From Phaseolus vulgaris (Eukaryota; Streptophyta; Magnoliopsida; Fabales; Fabaceae): a DNA stretch of 64,000 nt. The DNA lies in the NCBI RefSeq assembly GCF_000499845.2, contig NC_023749.2, positions 32,358,041 through 32,422,040 of the forward strand. The letters are read 5' to 3'. This document shows positions 58,792-64,000 of this stretch, one piece after another (the first letter of the stretch is position 1; each line of letters begins with the position of its first letter). The notes beneath the pieces are model-generated. The model was not told the origin of the DNA. It did no database searches and saw only the letters and a list, made by a program, of their open reading frames with translations. The position numbers and the translations under genes are program-made.

Positions 58792-59953
58792 TGTACCGTC
58801 CCGTATCCGGGCGTTGACAAAGTCAAGGTCAAAGTCAACGTCGGGGTCAAAGTCAACATAAGGCGTCGCCGAGAGGAAACGTCGCCAAGGTAAGGCGTCG
58901 CCTAGGTGAAGGCATCGCCAAGTCAAGGCGTCGCCCAGCTAGGGCGTCGCCAAGGCCAAATGTCACAAAAGCAAGGCAATCACAGTGTTGCTCCCCGATA
59001 CCCATGGGTAGGAAAGACCATGGAGGGAGTGACACCGTGGGAAGGCCTCAAACCCCGATAACCCGGGGTAGTAATAAAGAGAAGAGAAAGGTGGCTTCAA
59101 GGCCATAGTAATAGCGCCAGTGTAGAGCAATCTGACTCGTGAAGTGCCCCTGCCGCCCCAGAGACGTCCTTGGGATAGTTGCGACTCATGAGAAGGGTCA
59201 CGCCCGGGGGCAGCCAGGTGCAGGGTACGAGAGGAAGGTAGATACGCTCTCAAAGTGAGTGACTAGAGGTTTGGGGGCATGAGTTGGCACCCAGAAAGTC
59301 ACCCCTTGCGCAGATGCACTCCCAGATAGGAGGACTCACACGAGGAAATACCCCCAGATGGGGTCACGGCGCTGTGAGGCCCTCCACGTGTACATCAGCC
59401 AAGTCAGAATAGAAACGTCATTTTGTCAGGTACCAGGTAGTTAAAGTTATTTAATACAGTTTCCGTTTCGAGCGTTTAAGGTACTATAAATGCTCCCAAG
59501 CGGTTTAAACGTCTTAAATGCGCTGAACGTTTTATAATTAAATGCGCTTTAAGGCGCTTTGAATGCTGGAGTAGCTTAAATAGCGCCTTGAATGTTGGAA
59601 ATGGGGTTGGAACTTTTGGCATACTTTCCTAGAACACACTCTGGTTGCTTGCTCGAGTCTTGAGACTACGCACAAGGGACTAGAGAGAGAGAGGGGTTGT
59701 TTGCCAGGAGGAGAAAATAGGCACTAGAGACAGTTTCTTTTGACCACCTTCAGAGTGCCATTCACGGTGCTCCGATACGGAGGTGTATAGTTTTGGTGTT
59801 TCTTGCTAGCTGACTTGAGCGTCGGAGTGCAAACGGCCGCTAGGGCGCCCTTTTGTCCTTCTTTGCAGGAATCCACAGGTAACCAGTGGGAAGGAGTCCC
59901 AACTGACGGGTGAGGTTGCGCACAAAGACGTCCCAGGTCAACCGGCCGGAACA
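58792..59953 (+). mobile_element. Solo LTR inserted in the LINE, TSD ATACC
   Basis: It runs from TGTACCGTCCCG to GGCCGGAACA with ATACC on both sides (58787-58791 and 59954-59958). It is GC-rich. It carries a local array of AAGGCGTCGCC-type words (58860-58950). It sits 27 bp before the LINE stop codon, in the last ten codons of ORF2. Confidence 0.93.
58860..58952. repeat. GGCGTCGCC short repeat array
   Basis: About six imperfect copies of (A)AGGCGTCGCC with 5-10 bp spacers, at the start of the solo LTR. Confidence 0.8.
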
Positions 59954-61588
59954 ATACCTATTCATAAAGAATTCTAAGAAAAGACAAGGTGGAAGCCTAT
60001 TATACCAAAGAAAAGATTCTCTATGAAAAAATCCTAAATTAGCCAACTTATCAGCACACGCATTTCCTTCACGAAAAATATGAGTAACCGTAAACCTAAT
60101 TTCCCCACAGTAATTAACACAAGCATTCCATCGATTACGAAGCATCCAAAGAACATTTGTCCTAGCAGTAAACGCAGCACAACCCAAAGTAGAATCACAT
60201 TCCAGCCAGACATTAGTAAGCCCCATCTTTTGAGCTTCCTCCATAGCATGTATAACCCCATAAAACTCAACAACTAGAACAGTATGAACTTCAAGAAACG
60301 CAGAAAAAACTCCAATAAATTCCCCCATACTCCCACGAAAAATACCTCCGCAAGTAGCAAGACCAGGATATCCCCTAGCAGCCCCATCAGTGTTAATTTT
60401 AACCCAGCCTGGTGAAGGAAACTCCCATCTAACAGGAAGAGGACGTAGAACTTTACCAGTACGAGTGTTAATACCAAAAAACTTTAGCACATTGAAATCA
60501 AACATATCATTCTTCATTGAAGCTTTAGACGAATTACCCACTAGACAAGTTAAGTCTTTAATAACCAAAATAGCCCTAGAAACTTCAATCTTATCTTGAA
60601 AACGAGCATAATTCCTCATACGCCATATCATCCAAATAGAAAAAGTTATCACAGCTAGCTTAATTAATTTAACCAACGGACTACCATCACTCTTAATAAA
60701 AGAAAGAAGATCATCCTTATTAGAGAAATGATAAGTAGGAAAAATGTGTTGAACCCAACTCCAAATACGCAAAGCATTAGCACATTCAAAAAATAAATGT
60801 TGAATAGATTCCTCGTGCTTTTCACAAAGCGTACACATAGAAAAAATATGCAAACCTTTATTTTGAATATGTTGATCTGTAGGAAGCCGCCCATGAAAAA
60901 CTTTCCAAAGGACAAGAGTTTTGGAAGGCGGAATATATGAAGACCAAATAAATTTACCCCAACCACAAGAAACCCCTGGATCCAAGAAAAAAGTCCTAGC
61001 TGATTTAAGAGTGAGACGACCAGACTCATCTAGAATCCAATTAGGAATATCATGTACCGCCCTAACCATGATATGACTAAAAAGATGAGGCATATGCTGT
61101 AAAGACAATGGAATATTCCAATCACCACCTGTCCAAAACTGAGAGACTGTATCCGGAATACTAGCACCATCAGATAATCCTGCAATATTTGCTAAAGAAG
61201 TAGTAGTACACCATTTATCATTCCAAAAATTAATAAGAGAACCTGTACCAACAGTCCAAGAAGTATAATCAAGTATAGTAGAATAAAATTGCTTAATTCC
61301 AGGCCAAAGAGATGACAATCTATAAACAATTCGAAACTCGTATTTTGATTTAAGGACCCTAGCTTTCAAGAGCGAAGACCAAGGCTTGTTTCTATAAGCA
61401 AAGTTCCAAGCAAGCTTAAGAAGATATGCATTATTTTCATGGTGAAGGTTAATAATTTTCAAACCTCCATTCTCAAGGGGAGAACAAATCGTATCCCAAT
61501 TAACAGTAGCTATACCTTTTTTCAAAATATCACCAGTCCAGATAAAATTTCGACACCACTGTTCAACTTGCTTAAGAAGAGAAACATG
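59954..61588 (-). pseudogene. LINE ORF2, C-terminal part: RT end, zinc-binding, RNase H
   Basis: In the same frame as the upstream part, after the TGA: GIATVNWDTICSPLENGGLK (end of the RT thumb), then SARTFFLDPGVSCGWGKF, VFHGRLPTDQHIQ, MCTLCEKHEESIQHLFFEC (zinc-binding region), then RNase H with KINTDGAARG (first Asp), GVIHAMEEAQKMG (Glu), VWLECDS (Asp) and GNACADKLANLG (Asp). All four RNase H acidic residues are present. It ends with LFLEFFMNRY at the solo LTR. The apparent open frame continues about 38 codons into the LTR, which is an artefact of the insertion. RNase H is typical of plant L1-type LINEs. Confidence 0.92.
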
Positions 61589-64000
61589 TCATTTATACAA
61601 ATTAAAACTATAAGCTAGAAGACCCGTAATCACAGTATTGACCAACTGAACTCGACCCATCATGCTAAGAGATTTACCTTTCCAAGAAGCTAGCTTCAAT
61701 TTGACTTTATCAGCCAAAGGTTGAAGAAAACGACCCCTTGGAGCACCAACAAAGATAGGCACTCCTAAATAAGTGAAAGGCAAACAACCATGACTACAAG
61801 AAAGAATACACTGAATTTTGGTGACAAATCTTGTAGAATTATCCATGGTGAAAAAACTACTCTTAGAATTATTAACATATTGACCAGAGAAATCGCCATA
61901 TGTTTTAAGAAAATTTCTCAAATTTTTAAGAGACTTAGTATCCGCCCTACAGAAAATAAAAATGTCATCCGCATATAAAATATGAGAGGGAGTGAGAAAA
62001 CCTTGTGGGCTAACCATATGTAGAATCTTCTTATCATTCACAAGCTTTGAGAGACCTCTACTAAGAACTTCCTCTGCAAGACAAAAAAGTATAGGAGACA
62101 AAGGATCACCTTGTCTAACACCTCTACTACAAGGAAAAAACCCCACCAAACTACCATTTATTCTGATAGAAAGCATAGCTGAACAGAGAATAGTACTAAT
62201 CCAATCGACAAACGAGGGGTGAAAACCAAAGCATGACAAAACTGATAGTAAAAACTTCCAACTTAGAGTGTCAAAAGCTTTGTGAATATCAACTTTGTAA
62301 GCCACATTACCTCCGTGAACCTTTTTAGAAAGCAAGTTAATAGCTTCAGAAGCAATACTAATACAATCTTGAATCTGTCTGCCCTGCACAAACCCATACT
62401 GATTAGGAGAAATAATTCTGGCAGCCACAAGAGCAAGCCGATCTGCCAAAATCTTGGAAATAATCTTAAATTTAAAATTAGCAACAACAATCGGCCTGTA
62501 ATCTTTAATAGATTTAGCACCCTGAATCTTAGGAATAAGAGATACCACATTACTGTTCATTCCAGGGAGAACCCAGTTTTGTTTAAAAAACTGTTGGATT
62601 GCATTACAAACATCTTTCCCAATAATATCCCAACAAGAATGATAAAAAACACCACCAAAGCCATCAGGACCAGGAGCACTATTACCATTAAGGTTAAAAA
62701 CAACATTCTTGATTTCCAAAAAATCAGGACACTTAAGCAACATCATATTCTCCTTAGAGGAAACCAGCTCAGGAATATAAGTACCAATAAAATCTTCCAT
62801 ATTGTTTGCATCCTGATAATGAGAAATAGACTCGGCATAAAGAGTTTTATAAAAATCCAAAATATGTTCCTCAATGAGTGTAGGATCCTCAGTAACAACA
62901 TTATCAATTCGTAGACGATGAATCCCACTAGAATTATTCCTCCTCTTGACCACAGCATGGAAAAAAATAGTATTTCTATCCCCATCTTTAAACCAAAGCA
63001 TTTTAGCCCTTTCTTTCCAAAACAAATATTGACAGTGAAGAGCCTGATCAAGCTCTTCCTTAGCGATCCTTTCTTGACAGAGAAGCCCATCAATATCAGA
63101 CATATTAGCAGTCCCTAAGGTTTGTTGAATACCAATCAGAAGACCCTGTTTAAGAAGAACTGCATTGTGAACATTACCAAAAGAATTTTTATTCCAGTCA
63201 CGTAGCTCAACTTTCAACCTTTTTAACTTATGATGTAAAATAAACATAGGACAACCAACAACCTTATTAGCCCAAGAATCATGAATAAGCTTCATACATG
63301 AAGCGTCTTGAAGCCACATAGAAAAGAAATGAAAATTGCTAACCTTCCTCAAAGAATTACTAGCAAGACTAGTAAGAATAGGGGAATGATCAGAACAATT
63401 TTTAACAAGAACCTGATAAGTACAAGAATCCCATTCATCCAAACACACTTCGTTACATAACGCCCTATCCAATTTTCTATGAATTCTATGGAGCCCTCTC
63501 CTTCCATTACACCAAGTATAGCAAGTGCCAGTAAAAGACATACAAGAAAGATCATTAGTATTAATCCAATCAAGGAATTCATTGCAAGAAACTTGATTAG
63601 GAGCCACCCCTCCTTTACAGTCATCTGCCGAGAGCACAACATTAAAATCACCCGTAATACACCAAGGCCCTATGAAGGAACTAAGATCCCTCCACAAAAC
63701 CCGTCTAGCCACGTATGTGGTAGCACCATAAACACCTGCAAAACTAAAACATTTATCATGCAAATGACAAGTTACATAAATAAATTGTTCATTTACCAAG
63801 AAATTTCGAACCAAATTAGGAACTGACAAACACCAAAGCTTAGCAACTTTATTAACAATAGGAGACATAGCCACCAAATGCATATTAACAGATTTGAAAA
63901 TGACTTCAAAAGAATCAGTGTATGGGACCATAGGTTCAGCAAGAAAAACCAGAAGAGGTTTGTGTAGTTTGAGTAAACTAATCAACATCTCCACAGTTTT
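61589..64000 (-). pseudogene. LINE ORF2, N-terminal part: endonuclease and reverse transcriptase
   Basis: Open from the window edge to the TGA at 61589-61591, more than 800 residues. The endonuclease C-terminal half has ITGDFNVVL and NCSDHSPIL (catalytic Asp/Asn and Asp-His). RT follows with VSLIPKI and IKDYRPIVV, then VDIHKAFD (first catalytic Asp), RGVRQGDPLSPILF, and ILYADD (catalytic pair) then NNSKSSFF. All core motifs are intact. It nicks DNA and copies the element RNA at the target site. The stop falls after SFNLYK, where relatives have Trp (TGG to TGA). The first endonuclease motifs lie outside the window. Confidence 0.93.

Larger units (their letters stand above)
58583..64000 (-). 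mobile_element. Large LINE (L1-type), 5-prime end outside the window
   Basis: The minus-strand ORF2 order is endonuclease, reverse transcriptase, zinc-binding region, RNase H. The 3-prime end is an A-run on the minus strand (plus T-run 58583-58592). ORF2 ends at TAA 58760-58762 if the solo LTR at 58792-59953 is left out. Only one in-frame stop (61589-61591) otherwise interrupts it, so it is a young copy. The ORF is still open at the window edge. Confidence 0.92.

Noticed and set aside
59840..59953. C-terminal 38 residues of the apparent LINE protein
   Set aside because: They are encoded by the inserted solo LTR, not by the LINE.
62282..62914. 210-residue plus-strand ORF
   Set aside because: Exact antisense of the LINE reverse transcriptase.

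Overview
This is an AT-rich plant nuclear window made almost entirely of transposable elements, with one ordinary protein-coding gene. The host is very probably a legume of the Phaseoleae (Vigna/Phaseolus type). That is an inference from the retroelement content, including LTRs packed with AATCGGTTGTTT-type motifs, and from plant-specific families such as DUF1685. No bacterial, organellar, rRNA or tRNA feature was seen.

Layout. 1-19.7 kb is non-coding: AT-rich intergenic DNA, a perfect 289-bp tandem duplication, and a cluster of related, decayed Ty3/gypsy-type LTRs (3.3-5.6, 6.0-8.1, 9.2-10.8 and 11.0-13.1 kb). One of these carries a 60-bp minisatellite. Four CACTA-type fold-back MITEs lie between and after them. 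19.7-23.5 kb is a bounded CACTA-like element (degenerate TIRs, 3-bp TTT target duplication) that carries exon fragments of two unrelated host genes, an EB1-type microtubule-binding protein and a CYP59-type cyclophilin. This Pack-CACTA structure is the most unusual object in the window.

23.9-32.9 kb is a dead PIF/Harbinger transposon (DDE transposase plus Myb/SANT ORF). Its Myb/SANT ORF is split by a pol-deleted Ty3/gypsy element (about 25.9-31.15 kb). A copia-type solo LTR (31161-32312, TSD GATAG) then landed 7 bp from the gypsy end. 33.3-37.5 kb holds remnants: a putative plant transposon protein-domain ORF, a GRF zinc-finger pseudogene, and a LINE tail joined to a copia RNase H tail. 39.8-43.2 kb has gypsy termini and another solo LTR with a 397-bp duplication.

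43.2-50.3 kb is a decayed gypsy gag split by a complete, young, non-autonomous copia-type element (44163-49989, TSD GAAGT). That element encodes Gag and a second ORF but no protease, integrase or reverse transcriptase. 52672-53379 is the only intact host gene, a single-exon DUF1685-family protein. 57.0-57.9 kb is a GC-rich solo LTR. From 58.6 kb to the window edge lies a large minus-strand LINE (endonuclease, reverse transcriptase, zinc-binding and RNase H domains). It is inactivated by one in-frame TGA and by a solo LTR inserted just before its stop codon (58792-59953, TSD ATACC).

The genes do not form a pathway. What the window shows is a history of nested insertion, LTR-LTR recombination and internal deletion. 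Element boundaries supported by target duplications are strong. Boundaries of the old LTRs in the first 14 kb are approximate.
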